Part shown: piece by piece, positions 23,076 to 35,300 of the stretch
Layout of the letters: each line of letters begins with the position of its first letter
Numbering within the stretch: position 1 is the first letter of the stretch
DNA from: Kondoa malvinella
Lineage: Eukaryota > Basidiomycota > Agaricostilbomycetes > Agaricostilbales > Kondoaceae
Direction: 5' to 3'
Length of the DNA stretch: 64,000 nt
Assembly: GCA_039545315.1 (NCBI GenBank)
Contig: BCIM01000006.1
Span: forward strand, 124,001 to 188,000
Position numbers and translations under genes: made by a program
The notes under the pieces: generated by a model
Seen by the model: only the letters and a program-made list of their open reading frames with translations
The model's database searches: none
Told to the model about the DNA's origin: nothing

Positions 23076-23217
23076 GATAATGGATGCGCAGGATTGGTCT
23101 GAAGAATTGAGAAGAAGACCAAATGGCGATGATGATGGGAATGAAAGATGACAAGCAAGATTGGAAGAGATCATACTCGGTTGGATTCAGAAAAAGACCG
23201 GACCAGATATGAAAGCA

Positions 23218-23244
23218 AAGAGATGTTAAAGGAAAGAGATGTTA
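23218..23244. repeat. Short imperfect direct repeat
   Basis: AAGAGATGTTA occurs twice, separated by 5 bases, about 150 bp upstream of the DUF4436 start. It could be a factor-binding repeat or chance; no known motif is matched. Confidence 0.35.
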
Positions 23245-23452
23245 GGAAACAAATAATGTTATTCGACTAGGCTGAAATGAGATCTTGTTAGTTGTGCGAG
23301 GTTGATCGATCGTCACGCTGTCGTGATTTCTCCACAAGGCAGAGACCGAGTCTAAGGCGAGGAGGCAGCACTCACGACCATTCAGAGCTTGCAGATCTAG
23401 CGCATATAGTATCACTCGTCCTGCCTTGACCCACCGTTACTACTTTGACAAG

Positions 23453-23715
23453 ATGTCGCAGCCTGTTCTGCCCACGACGCCATAAGAGTTGCCGAAAAGC
23501 AGTCTAAACCAAAGGGTCACATCCAACAGTACTGGGCCGCATCGTGGGTACAAAGACGTCGTCGTTGAGGTATTGCTTGCAGATTTAGTCTGCATCGCGA
23601 CGTTTATGGTCCCAACCTTGAGCTTCCACGATTCGTAGAGATTGATTCGAATGGGAAGCGTCGCTCGCTTGCAGGGCATTGTAAAGAAGAGGCAGTAGCT
23701 TCAGAAACGAGATAA
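23453..23715 (+). CDS. Small unrecognised protein, candidate two-intron gene
   Basis: From the ATG at 23453, splicing GTTCTG...GCAG (36-40 nt) and GTGGGT...GCAG (about 45 nt) gives one frame of about 60 residues: MSQPSKPKGHIQQYWAAS, then FSLHRDVYGPNLELPRFVEI, then DSNGKRRSLAGHCKEEAV, ending at TAA 23713-23715. It has a balanced soluble composition and no TM segment. I do not know a family for it. The opposite strand carries an overlapping 79-codon open frame starting MPCKRATLPIRINLYESW, which is the alternative reading. The spliced plus-strand product looks more protein-like. Confidence 0.42.
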
Positions 23716-23988
23716 AGCTTCGAAATCAAAAATCGCAAGGAAGTTGAATGGGCCGTCCTAGTATGCTATATAGCTGCACAGGCAACTAAGACGAGCCAAT
23801 GTAATGCAGAGCTCTGCGTTATTGCTGTCAACGACGCGAATGACACGCGCTTCGTTGCCGAGGGGTGAAGCATGACCAAGCGGTCCAAACGTCATTACAA
23901 GCATGTATTATTGGGTAAGCTAAGAGCCTGGAAAGCGTCCCTTCGTCTGGCTCCACGAGCTCGTCTACACACACGATCGACTGACAAC

Positions 23989-24617
23989 ATGTCCCAAACA
24001 CGCGCTCGCCAATACGCTCATCATTGTAACGCCGTCTATGCTTCGTCAGATCAAGGTCCAGCGCAAACGATGCAGGAGAACCCAGGACCTCCGCCAACGC
24101 ACAAGATGGTAAGCCTTGAATTTCATGCTCGAATCCATAGCCAAGTCGAATTGATCATTGAAGGCCATCATTACTTGCATGGACGCACGGATCGATGTGT
24201 TCAACATGTTCAACTTGAAGCTGGGCGAAGCTCATGTGATTCGCGTCGGCGGTGGAAGAGCACCAGATGCTTTGCGGAGTTTGATTGCTAGCGAACATGT
24301 GTTGGGCACAAACGAGGTGAGGGAGTCTGTCCGTTTTCAGACATGACTCAGACGTCGTCAAGATCATGGTCGTTCACCACACAGATTGCGGCTTCTCAAA
24401 AGCACCAAGCGAAGATGCTGCGAAAGCAGAAGTAAGAGAGTCTTTGGGTGGTAGATCGGTCGATTGGATGAGCTTTATGCTGGTAAAGGATGATCTCAAG
24501 GGGAGTGTGAAGGACGACGTGCAGTTCCTGAAGGACAGTCCTTTCATCAAGAAGGAAGCAGTCATCTCTGGGTGGATCTACGACACTTTGAAGGGCACGA
24601 TGGAAATGGTCATGTAG
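23989..24617 (+). CDS. Beta-carbonic anhydrase
   Basis: Zinc enzyme that interconverts CO2 and bicarbonate, probably in the cytosol. What is seen: start MSQTRARQYAHHCNAVYASS; then AIITCMDARIDVFNMFNLKL with the zinc-binding Cys and the Asp-Arg dyad of CxDxR; HVIRVGGGRAPDALRSL; the second zinc site VVHHTDCGFSK with His and Cys; then GWIYDTLKGTMEMVM. Introns are 24109-24163 and about 24316-24362. The short form with HTDCG fits the compact bacterial- or fungal-type beta class of roughly 170-200 residues. No targeting peptide is evident. Its stop lies 300 bp from the stop of the convergent TAF2 gene. Confidence 0.9.
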
Positions 24618-24922
24618 GAAAGCCATGACAGGTGATGATGTACAATAGGAAGTAGATAAGAGCGAGGAGAAACACATTGTCGCGGTGATAGCAATTGATC
24701 AACCGTATCACGATGCCCTTGTTGACGGCTAGTCACTTCGCTGCGAGCAGCCTAAAGACACAGTCTGGCTGCTTGTGAGAAGCCGGCCAGTCGTAAGCTA
24801 GGAGAACGTAGAAGCGCGCAAAGCAACAACAATTGGTGGCCGACTAGAAGAAACAGACAACCATTGCCAGGTTGAGGTCAATTGGCATTGCCAGGTCATT
24901 ACATTATCTACAGGCACAGTGC
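24618..24922. other. Intergenic region between convergent genes
   Basis: It holds the 3' ends of the carbonic anhydrase gene and of the TAF2-bromodomain gene. No ORF or RNA gene is recognised. Confidence 0.4.
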
Positions 24923-27900
24923 TCAATACAGCCGTGCCTTCTTCCCGTTAGGCCCATTTTCGCTCGTCGAACTACCTCTCTTCTGACCCTTCGGAGTGCT
25001 GATCTGCATCCGAAGTGATTTCATAGCCTTGTCGAATGCAGCCTCATCTATGAGGCAGTCAGAATATAGCTCAAGCCATGAGCGAATCTACTCACAATCC
25101 AGTGTCGCCTCATGTACAGCTGTGCCAGGCGGATTGAAGGTCAGAGCATTCTGAATCATCAACCGAAAGTCCTCCTCGAACGGATCAAGTCCAATGTACT
25201 TGTCGCTTTCGAGCTTCCTCTTGATCAGAGATAGATCTCGAGCGTTTTCGCGAGGGATGATGTCGAAGTATTGCGGGATGCCAAGCGCAATAGGATCGAC
25301 AGCAGCCTGGAAGATGCCGCCAGTCTTTGCACTATCAACAGCAAGTCAGCTTGTCCGACGATTAGCATGGATGACTAGACGTACATGTCCGCAGAGATCA
25401 GACCCTTCAAAGTGCTCTGCAAGAAACGTTTCTCGCTTGATCCGAACTTTGGCGCTTTTGACCATTCAGCCTTCCAAGTGTCCGCAAGTGTGTCGGCATA
25501 CTGCACTGGTAGAGTTGCAGGAGGATTGAAATGATGACAATTGGACACTATCAGTTGGAAATCGTGATCGAGTGCTGCAAAAGTGCTGTACTGTCCAGCG
25601 TCCAGGTTTCTAAGCATTGTACCGAGATCCATAGGCTGCTTGATCTCGTCGTAGTATGATGGACACCCGTCTGCAACGGGATCAACCGGGCGGCGGAAGA
25701 AGAAGGACTCGTCCATTCTCAACAGATCTTTGATGATGCTTCTTGCCTTCTTCTGGTTGAGATCAGCCTGAGGAGCAGATGATGGTGCAGGTGAAGCGCT
25801 GCCATTCGTATGCCCATTGCCATGAGGGGCTGAATTGGTCTTGAATCTGATTTTAGGTGTAGGACGATGCACAGGCGGCTGAGCTGAAGCAGAGACTGGA
25901 AGTGCTTCTGGCGCTGGACTTTGGGTTGCTGTAATCTGTGGTATCGGCGCTGCAGATGGCTCTGAAATACGAACCGGCTCGACGCTTTTGGTAGCCTCGC
26001 TCGTGTCAGCGGCAGACTCAGGAGGGAGAGGAGTAGATTGAGAAGCAGGTAGGGGCGCGGCCGAACCTTCCACGACGTCGTCCCGCGGCGCCGAAGCAGG
26101 TTGAGCGATTTCTGGCATTGGGTGACCGTTTGTCGCAGCAGCTGCAGGCTCTAGATTCGGGGCGCTTGCTACGTTGCTAACAGGTGCAATGGCAGGACTT
26201 GTATTCGGCGATGGCAGCGGAATATGCGGCTTTGTTTTCGAGAGCGAGAATCGCAATTTGGGAGCAGGCTTCCGCTCTGACCCATTCATTGCCCCGATTG
26301 CTGGACTTGGATTGTTGAAAGCGCCGATAGCGGGCAGAACAGCATCTGTTGAGACAGGTGGAATTTCTGAGATGGTTGCTGTCTGGCCTCGACCGTTTGT
26401 GTACGGCGGTTCTGGCATGTCATCGGTATCGTCTGGCGAGTGTAAGATCTTGACTCGCTTCTGAGGCTTCACGACGTCTTCAGTAGATTGAGCTGCACGA
26501 GACGGTCCCAAGCTAAGTTTGAGAGTTGGTCTAGGGAGAGTTGGTGCGGGAGAAGATCGTGCGGGCGGATCGATTGCGAATTGTGAGGCACTCGAAGATG
26601 CGAGAGATGGAGCTTTCAGCTTGAACGTCATCGGCAGCCGTGATTGCGGTACAGTCGCGTTCTCCTCTGAGTACGTAGGTTGCTGAGGAGCCGGTGGGCG
26701 CAGTGTGATCTTCGCTATCTGAGCACGCTTGCCCTCGACGGCGTTCAGAGTTGCGTTAATCCTTGTCCATTGCTTGTCAAACATCTTGTTCATCTGCTCG
26801 GCAGACTTGGCAATCAAGCTACCAGCACCATTATACAGTATCGCGTTATCGACAACGAGCTTAATGTCTTTGCGAAATTGATCTCGATTCTTGTACAATC
26901 CAGTATTGAGCTTGTTCGTAATGGTGTTGAGATCCATTGGCTTCTTAATGATGTCCCAGTAATTTGGCGCAAAGTCCTTGATCGGATCGACAGGGTAGCG
27001 GAACATCTCGGAAGCTTTGTGAGCTGACAACTTCTGCAAGCAATTTTGACATGCTTTGACATCGTCCAACGACATTCCTGAAGCTTGTGACTTGAGTGCC
27101 TTGGGGGCCTTCGGCGGTTTCGTCCTTTTCGGAGGTGAAGCTGTTTCGAGATTGGGGCGATTGTTCAGCTTCAAAACAAGCGACGAGGGTTCTAGACATA
27201 TGCAAGTCAGATAGCAGCCAGTATAACAGCGTGATCATACCTGGAAGCTGTACAACTGCCGATGGCTCTGGAACTGGTATTGGGTCTGGCTCGGTGACTG
27301 GACGGGGCCCATTGAATAGTCGTAAGCGCGGTAAAGTACCTCCGACAGCCTGTTCGACTGGCGGAGGTTCCACAGGCGCAGGCGCTGACATAGATACCTT
27401 GAGCTTGATCTTGGGAAGAATCTCGTCTTTCGGCTTGAGCAGAATCTCGCAAACCTTGAAGAGCGACCAGCGAACAGTGAAGTCCAGACCGGAGTCACTG
27501 AATAGTTGTCAGAGCGCGCCTAAGAATGGACCTGAGTACTCACGATAGACAAGTGACCAGCTGACTTCGCATGGATGTATTCTTCCCGCCCAGATCCCTT
27601 CTCAGCGAGTTGACCGCCGTCTCTACATCGAAATGTTGAGGTTTTGGGTCTTCCTTGATGAAATCAGGATCTTCTTCAACAAAGATATTTTCTGCCTGCG
27701 GTTGACCGATGCCTTCGATGGTGAGCACGAGAGGCATGGAGCGGACGATAGCTTCTGCTAAGCCTTGACGGACTACCAAAGACTGGTCGTACCGCAAGAC
27801 AGAGAAGAAGTATTGGACGAGCGCGGGTACAGCCAATGGCCGTAAAAGCAGTAGACCTTCGAAAGCCGTCATTCTGACTGGTGCAAAGTTGCCCTCGCTG

Positions 27901-30900
27901 TTTCATGTAGAGTGAGATGTGTCGTTGGCCAAATCTAGGAGCACGTACCGAGTGTACGCAAAGAACAGTTGCAAGTCTACCGGGATGTGCCCAGCAAGCA
28001 TCATCCGCAAATTCCACTCGAGACCAGCGACAGAAACAGCGTTGCGATACGATGGTACAAGCCGATCCATGCTCATATACCGCTGAACTTCGTCCACAGC
28101 GCTACCAAGCATTGGATCATCCAGCATGCCGCCAAAGTCTGAAGCTGCTGAAAACAGCTCGTTTTCAGCGTCAGAGTGTACGCGGACGAAGGAGTTCGAA
28201 AGGGCGTGGAAGATTGTACAGATGTAAGCTGAATCGGAAAACTAGATATCTGTATCAGTGGGTCGTTTCGCTAGCATTTATAGCGCAAGCATACTCTGTT
28301 GATCGAATTGTCGTTGTAGGTGAGGAGACCAATGAGAAAGCGGAGGAGGTGAGGCATGGCTTGTCCTTTCCAGTCTCGAACGTGTGATAAAGCTGTGATG
28401 AGAGTCTGCACACTGCTTTAGCTTCGTGCATGCATGACGAACAAAGCATACAAGCTGAAGGAAATACTCAGGCATGTCTGAAAAGTCATTAGGTTTCGGT
28501 ACACAATGGATCTGGAAAGGGTCGAGAGTCTCTTCCGGAGGCGGGAAGCAGAAGCGGGTCTGGTACAGTTTGAGTAGGTAGAAAAGACCGAGGTAGTCGA
28601 TAGAAGGAACAGCCATCTGTTTAAGTGTCAGTTACCATCAAATTGAGCAGACAGCGGAGCGTACAGATACCAGCGCCAGTACCGCTTCGGTTCGAATCCG
28701 CAAGAAGTAGTTGGTGGTCAAGACCGTGCGAGCCAAGATACTCGCGACGACCGGTGTGGGCAGTCTTGCAAGCGCATGAACAGCTTCCAGCTGTGCGACG
28801 ACATCTCGATCTCTTGTAAGCTGAGAGACCCACATGAAGTCAGGCTGTTCGAAGTTGATGGTGCATATCCATTCGAAGTCGGCATCGATTCTGATCCATT
28901 CGTACGTAGCGTGCGCCATCTTCTCATCGTCTTCGTCGGTCCAGTCATGCACGCGCCATTTGATCCGCTCTTTCTCCTCTTCCCAGATGTTGAGACCGTA
29001 GCTCATATCGATCAAGGAAGTTTCTTCCTGCACTTCTGCGTCATCCGCTGCCGCCGCGGCCAAAGCAGCTGCTCGAGCTTGATACCGCTTCGTTTGACGT
29101 CGAATACGCTTGTACTTGGTATTAAAGGGTACTTCATACCGCTTGCTCGGATCTCGAATGTCCAAAACATGCTCGTAAGGTGTTCCGTCAGCTTCATGCA
29201 CTCGAATGGTCATTTGTCCCTGTGCAGAAAATCAGACGATCAGCCCGAGTGAGGCAAAATCATCTTTCAACGCACCTCGAAATGCTCCACCGGTCTGACA
29301 TAAGCCACATCTTCCCAATGTGTCTTTTTATCGCAACTATACAACCAAGCCGGACTTTCTTGCGAAATAGTCATCTCGACGGCCATCTTCTTTCTGTTGA
29401 ACGTTGCTTTGACCGTAAACGCCGGACAACCCGATGCGTAAATCCACTGATCCGCAAATGCCTTTAAATCCGTCGCGCCAGACACTTTCTTACAGATGCG
29501 GAGAAATTGCGCCGTACTGATTGCTGCATCTCGTAGTTCGCCAGAAATGGCGGAAAGGAAGACTTTTGGCAATACACGAGATAGACCATGCGAAGTGCCT
29601 GTTTTGAGTAGACGTTGATCCATAATGTGCAGTACGAGAGGAGCTTTAAGGTTGATGAATGACATAACATCAATCTCAGGCGGGTGATCGATGCCCGGTT
29701 CACATATCGGAGGCATGTTCATGTCTGCCGAACAACAGCGAATCATGTCCTTCTTCAGTCGGAATTTGTATTCGTTGAGACCGAGCAGCTTTCGTAAGAA
29801 GAGCGAAGAAAGTCTGAACGCGAGACCGTTGACTAGCCATGTATCTGACCAGGTCTTTTGGATGATGTTGATGCCGACCCATTGACAAGCCAGAGCATGA
29901 GGCAAGATCTGGCGAGTTTCGAGGCCTTGTTCAATGACAGCAGATGAATGTAACAGCTCGGCAGGGAACGTCGTCATGGTCGCCATGTTGTGAATAGTCG
30001 ATACACCGGATGTGCGATCAGTATCGTCGATGAACACAAGCTTGTAGGAACTGTAAGGGTATGAACCGAATTCTGTCACGTAGAAGTCGAGTGCTTGTCT
30101 AATGAAGGAGACCGAGTGTGCCAGTTCAGCTTCAAAGCCAGGTAGACAGAAGGCGTGCAGCTTCGCTTGTCCATCTTCGACCACTGGAGCATCATCGACC
30201 GGCGGTGGTGACAAGTCGAGAATGTGGAACGGTCCAACAGCGAAACCAATGTGGTGAGCAGATGTAGGCGCAGACTGTGCATAGTGAAAGATGACTTGCG
30301 AAGAATTGTGTGGGTGCGAGACTTGTTCGACGAGTTCACCACTTGCAATAGCCAAAATGGGCAGTTCTTCAACGACTTGAATGTCTTCTAGGCCATCGTC
30401 TGCTGCTACTTTGATGCTTCTTGGGACGATCAGCTCAATTTCCCATGTACAGCGGTCCCATAGAGTGTCGACGCAGGGCATCCAACATCTTGCGGAATTG
30501 GCACCACTTGATGAAGTGTAGGCATGAGGGATTTCCTGTTTTTTCGACCATCGCTCAGCTCTCGATCGAGCACAGGGAAGTACAGACAAACCTCAGTATC
30601 ACCATCGCTACCGACGAAATGCAGACCATCTCTCGGATTGACCAAATCATACTGAACCGTAATAACAATAGGCTCAAACTCAGTCGACGCCTGCGTTTGC
30701 TGTCCCTCTGCGGTGTTTTCCACCTTCTTGACCAGAGTAGCAGGTAAACCAATAGCCAATTCACCCTTATCCGCTTCCGTCTCCGCCACGAACAGCTTGC
30801 GTTTTAGCTCGGGATAGGCTGAGCGTACATCTTTCTCGTCTGTTGCTGTAAAGGTCGGGTTGTTGCTGGTCGCTGCTAGTGGATCTAGGTGACTAAACGA

Positions 30901-31259
30901 CAGAGATGAATGAGTTGTCGTCGAGACCTTGGACACCGCTATAGCGCAGTCATTTCAGCTCGTGGCTCTCTGAGACCAGAGGGTAGACTTACTGCATTGA
31001 CGACAGTTCAAATACACCGTCCTGAGCTCTTCAGAAGACGGGATGATCGTGAGCTCGACATGGCCCTAAATTGTTTTTGGTGCACGCATAAGCGTCTTAT
31101 TGCTGTCTGTATCAGCAGCTGGGGGCTCACCTTGACTTTCCCACGCAAGTCTACAGCGAGAACGGCCTTCTGGTGACCTGCATAGGCGAGGATCAGCGAG
31201 AGTCGCCATATTTGGGCGGAAAGCGACTTACTGAGCACAAATCCACGCTCCCCTGCCAT
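24923..31259 (-). CDS. TAF2: TFIID subunit TAF2 fused to three bromodomains
   Basis: TAF2 helps TFIID bind the initiator of promoters in the nucleus. Start MAGERGFVLSHQKAVLAVDL matches the TAF2 N-terminus, then ELRTVYLNCRQC. An M1-aminopeptidase-like region (29270-30590) has LPHALACQWVGINII where active enzymes have HExxHxW, so zinc binding is lost, as known for TAF2. A HEAT-like helical part follows (28600-27500). The 49-nt intron 27192-27240 joins PEPSAVVQLP to EPSSLVLKLNNRPNLET in frame. Then come bromodomain 1 (about 27060-26765, YWDIIKKPMDLNTI, NAILYN), bromodomain 2 (about 25740-25470, YYDEIKQPMDLGTM, NCHHFN) and bromodomain 3 (about 25330-25080, DPIALGIPQYFDII, NALTFNP). The C-terminus is basic, with GQKRGSS. 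The product is about 1,900 residues. Confidence 0.9.
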
Positions 31260-31501
31260 CTGCTGGTCTGAGATTAACGACCTTGGACCGTCCAGCAGCT
31301 CTTGCACTTGATCTGCCTGAAAGCGGTCGCTGCTTCGTTTGAAATCGTTGCTCGACAAGCTGTTGTCGGTCAATAGCGCCACCCTCGCCTTGTCGACGGC
31401 CACTATTCCTAGAAAGGTAGTAAGGGCCACAGAACACACGTAGACTCGAAGCGAGGCGCAAGATTTCCGCTTCTGGCGTGAAAAATTCGCCAAGGTCAAA
31501 A

Positions 31502-32099
31502 ATGGCAGACGCAGGTTAGTGACACTCTCAGCCTGCTATTGCTACTAGTCTGAACAGTGTGTGCAGCAGTCACTTATGTACCAAAGGGCGATCTCATGAT
31601 CAAAGTCGAGTTTGGGCAAGTCACCCTCAAGCATTCGCTACTGGCAGCTAATAGCTTTTCAACAGAGGAGGAATGGAGCTACTCTTCGACAACAAGCGAT
31701 CATACAACATTACCCTTCCGCGGCATTACTCGCATTCAGACATGACCGACATGGGCTTCGTCGACTCCAATAGCGAGAAAGCGACACCTACAGATTTGAG
31801 GTTCTTGATACACTGGTTACTGCATTGTATGCTTGTGGATAAGAAGAGACCGGACTTGTTTGCCCAGGGTGATACAGTGTATGTGTCTTTCCTTGAAGTG
31901 TTGGACTAGAGCTGACAAACGAGTAGACGACCCGGTATATTGGTGCTTGTGAATGACACAGATTGGGAATTGGAAGGAGAGCTTGATTATGGTAAGCCTG
32001 AGCCTCTAGCTCTTGAAGAGCTGTTCAGCTCACGAGACTGCCTCAGTGCTGCAAGATCGTGATTCTATCATGTTCATCTCGACATTACATGGCGGATGA
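31502..32099 (+). CDS. URM1: Ubiquitin-related modifier Urm1
   Basis: Sulfur carrier for thiolation of tRNA wobble uridine and a protein modifier under oxidative stress. What is seen after splicing: MADAV...[84 protein letters not shown] and the required C-terminal ISTLHGG at TGA 32097-32099. Glycine-glycine is the thiocarboxylated end. Intron 31616-31665 begins GCAAGT rather than GT. Three other introns are ordinary. The gene diverges from TAF2, with 242 bp between starts. Its stop codon overlaps the start of a small ORF. Confidence 0.95.
31616..31665 (+). other. URM1: GC-AG intron in URM1
   Basis: The exon ends TTTGG, the intron starts GCAAGT, has a CTAAT branch-like motif 20 bases before its end, and finishes ACAG. 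Removing it creates the conserved FGGGMELLF of Urm1. GC-AG introns with a GCAAGT donor are a known minor class spliced by the major spliceosome. Confidence 0.85.
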
Positions 32100-32245
32100 G
32101 CTACATCAGTCGAATCGAAGACGAGTCACTAGCACTGGATCGAGCATTAGAAGGTCTTTGCGAGCTTGCTGGACAAGCAGCTGATGGTATCTCGTTACTT
32201 GCTCCAAAGCAGGCTCAGCTCTCATTCAATATCCTACAGCGTTAG
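32096..32245 (+). CDS. 49-codon ORF overlapping URM1 stop (ATGA)
   Basis: The ATG at 32096-32098 shares ATGA with the URM1 stop. The product starts [20 protein letters not shown] and continues LCELAGQAADGISLLAPKQA to NILQR, with TAG at 32243-32245. It is helical and mildly amphipathic, with no TM segment. A 36-nt intron at about 32241-32276 could instead add one residue before TAG 32281. I know no family for it. It may be a second cistron of the URM1 mRNA, a separately started small gene, or chance. The start of the polymerase gene lies 91 bp further on. Confidence 0.45.
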   Translation: MSYISRIEDESLALDRALEGLCELAGQAADGISLLAPKQAQLSFNILQR

Positions 32246-32336
32246 GAAACACAGGGGCTTGTATTAGTGACTGCAGGTCTATAGAGGTTGCGCTACAAAA
32301 CATTTATGACGCGCTTTGTTGACTTGACCACCGACC

Positions 32337-35300
32337 ATGATTCCCTCCAAGCGTTCACTAGACCAGCTACACGAGCTCGAGCAGTCGATCCAGACTGAGA
32401 AAGCAGCAGAACAAGCTGCAGCAGCCAGACAAGCGCGCAAGACAAAGACTCCAGATGCCCATGAATTGCTCTGGCAGAAGTTCAAGTATGACCGTATTCG
32501 AGAGCTGCAAGCCAAAGATCCTGTTCTTGCAGAGAAGTTCTCTCGAATGATGGACGAGCCTCTACCTGTTGTGTTTGAAAGACGTGCTCGACCTGGAGAA
32601 CTCCAACCTTTGCTGCCTAATAACTTGCCCAAATCTGTCGCACCTATCAGGAAGTCTGACCTGCAACGCAAGAGACCTATTGTCCTTGATGACAAGCAAA
32701 AGAATATGCTCGCTGAAGAGTCAGCTCCTGTCGCTTCGACTTCCGGTGTTGCGAAAGACAAGGTGACCAAACCGCGAAAGAAGCGTGTTCAGCCTACCGC
32801 TTCTACCAGTGCTGCGTCTACGAGCAGATCAAAGCCGGGACGCAAGTCGAGCAAAACTATCATCGAGTTGCCTGATCATCGTAAAGCTGTTTGTCACTCT
32901 CTTGCTTGCTTTCGTGCCGTTCTTGAACAGAATATGATACAGATGAAGACTTTTGGCACAGTCACAAAGTATGCATCTTTCCTAAACGACTCTCGCGAAG
33001 ACATCCTCAAAGCCCGGACTTCCGAACACACGCTCGACTTAACTTCATCAGACTCTGATTCGCCTCCTCCTGTCAAACGCCCTAAAGCAGCTCATCCTGC
33101 TCCGCTCATGCAATTTGAGGGTGTTAAAGCGTTGCTCCTCGTTCGGGATCAGAAGGATCAATTGATGACTATTGGGAGCGGTTGGCTGCATGTGCAGAAC
33201 CTCGTCAAGGGTGGTGGAGAGATCGTACAGCTGTTGGAAGAAGACCCTACGCATGTGATCTGCTTGCCGGATATGGGTAGCACCAAGCCTTGGACTTTAG
33301 AAGAGGTTGCGAAAAGGTTGCACAAAGAGCCGAGCGAGTTGCTCAGTCGAGGTCGTACTCGTGTCTACTGCGTTACTAGGTATGCTCTATATGCCTGTAC
33401 AATGGCTGAGCTGATAAGTGGTAAAGCACGTGGATCGCAGATAGCTCTGCTGGCAGAGCTCCGGAAGCGCTTTACGAAGTCAGAACCGGGCTAGCACCAC
33501 CTACAGCTGAATCACGAGAGGAAGAAGTCGCATCTGTGGGCAGTCCGCCTCGTCCTCAGGTAGTCAAGAGTTTGGATGAGACTGACAGTCAGACTACGTT
33601 TGTCTCCTGATGCTCCTTTGCATGAAGCAAGCTAACGATAGATGCAGTGATGCGAACGAGTCACATTCCAACAAACCGGTCGCACCTATGGCTTCTACCT
33701 CTTTGCTCCCCTCTGCTTTGACGCACTCTCAACCACTAGCCGGTCCAGGTCCATCTACCACTAGTCATTCCCTTTTCAAAGACCCGATCCAAGTAGCGTC
33801 TATTGGCACTTCTGCTCCTAACAGCACCAACTTGAAAGGATTTTCAGACCTTGGCAGGTTCTTGGAAGAAGCTAGAGATGGCAACGATGCATTCGAGGAC
33901 CATGACAATGTGATCATGAATTACAAGAATGAGGATGAGTATGACTCGCAGGAGGAAGAAGAATTGCCGCCTGCTGAAGAAGAATGGATGAAGAAGAAGG
34001 CGAGCCAGATAGGTCCGTGAATTGATTCAAGCTGATACGTGAGCAGAGAGGCAAAGCGATGTATCAGTGCGAGCGATCTAGCATCAAAGGAGAGAACCGC
34101 CAGAATCCGAACGAAGACATCTGTCAGGTACTTTGTAAGCTCTCTATTGTTCTGGTGAAGCACGAAGCTTATGATTCTCCCAGTGGAACTTCGAAAACAT
34201 TACGAAACTACTGGCGAGTAGAGCCTACTTACCGCATACGAGAGCTAAAGTGTCAGCAGGCGATCATTGGCGTACAATCGGCTTGCAGAAATCTGTCGGA
34301 GTTCTGCGCAACTGCAATCGTCGCATCGATACCTATGCTCTCGCTAAGCAATTGCCCAACATTGGTGACAGTACTGCTCGCAAGGTCTGTCTCTGACGCT
34401 ATTGATCTGTCGTTTCTCTCATAGTGCATTGCAGATTGATGAGATTGGCAAGACTGGTGGTTTGAGGCGCATCAAGATGGTCACCAACGAGGAAAACAAG
34501 TACTGCGCGGTATTTCAAGGCATCTATGGCGTTGGCCACAAGACGGCTTACAAATGGGTTCTGGGCGGTGCCAAAACGCTAGACGACGTCAAGCCTGGCA
34601 ACAGCTTTGGTATCAAATTGGGAGAGGCTCAATTGATTGGCTTGAAGTACTATGATGATCTGGCGCACCGTATTCCGCGCACCGAGGCCGAAGAGATCTA
34701 TGATAGAATGAAGAAGATTTGTATGTCCTGGCTTGTTTGCACTCAGAATGCTGTCTAACAAGCTTTACAGGTCAAGAGCTGGATCCAAAGGCGTACATCG
34801 AGTTGATGGGAAGCTACCGGCGCGGTCAGGCTGATTGCGGTGTACGTTCGCCCAACCCTCTGCCCGGGCTCGCGAACTGACATTTGAGAGGATGTCGATT
34901 TTATCATTACTCGCAACCCCGAGGATGGAATCACTCATCAAGGTATGCACAGACTCAATATAGGCTGCTGTGTAATATTGATGCGAGAAATTAGGCTTGA
35001 TCCAAAAGATCTGCAAAAGGCTGGAAGATGATAAGATCCTACGCTACACTTTGGCTGACCCCACTGACTGGAAAGCAATTGATGCTAGCTTCCACGGGCT
35101 TTGCGCGCTCCCAGGAGGCAAGATGCGTCGAATTGGTATGTCCGCTCTACTCCTTTACTTACCTTACAGCACTAACACACCGTGCAGATATTTTGGGTGT
35201 ACCTTGTGCGTGAAATCTCTCAGACTAAGCCTCTCTCACATTCTACAGTCCACGAGCTGGGCGCTGCTTTGATCTACTTTACCGGCAATGACGTCTTGTG

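Noticed and set aside
23440..23679. 79-codon minus-strand frame starting MPCKRATLPIRINLY
   Set aside because: Overlaps the spliced plus-strand candidate, which has more natural composition; not resolved with certainty.
26174..27548. Plus-strand frames opposite the TAF2-bromodomain region
   Set aside because: Gly/Ser-rich translations mirror the Pro/Ala-rich linkers on the coding strand; no independent features.
28690..28720. GGTTCGAATCC, like the T-loop of a tRNA
   Set aside because: Lies inside the TAF2 coding exon and no acceptor or anticodon arm can be folded around it.
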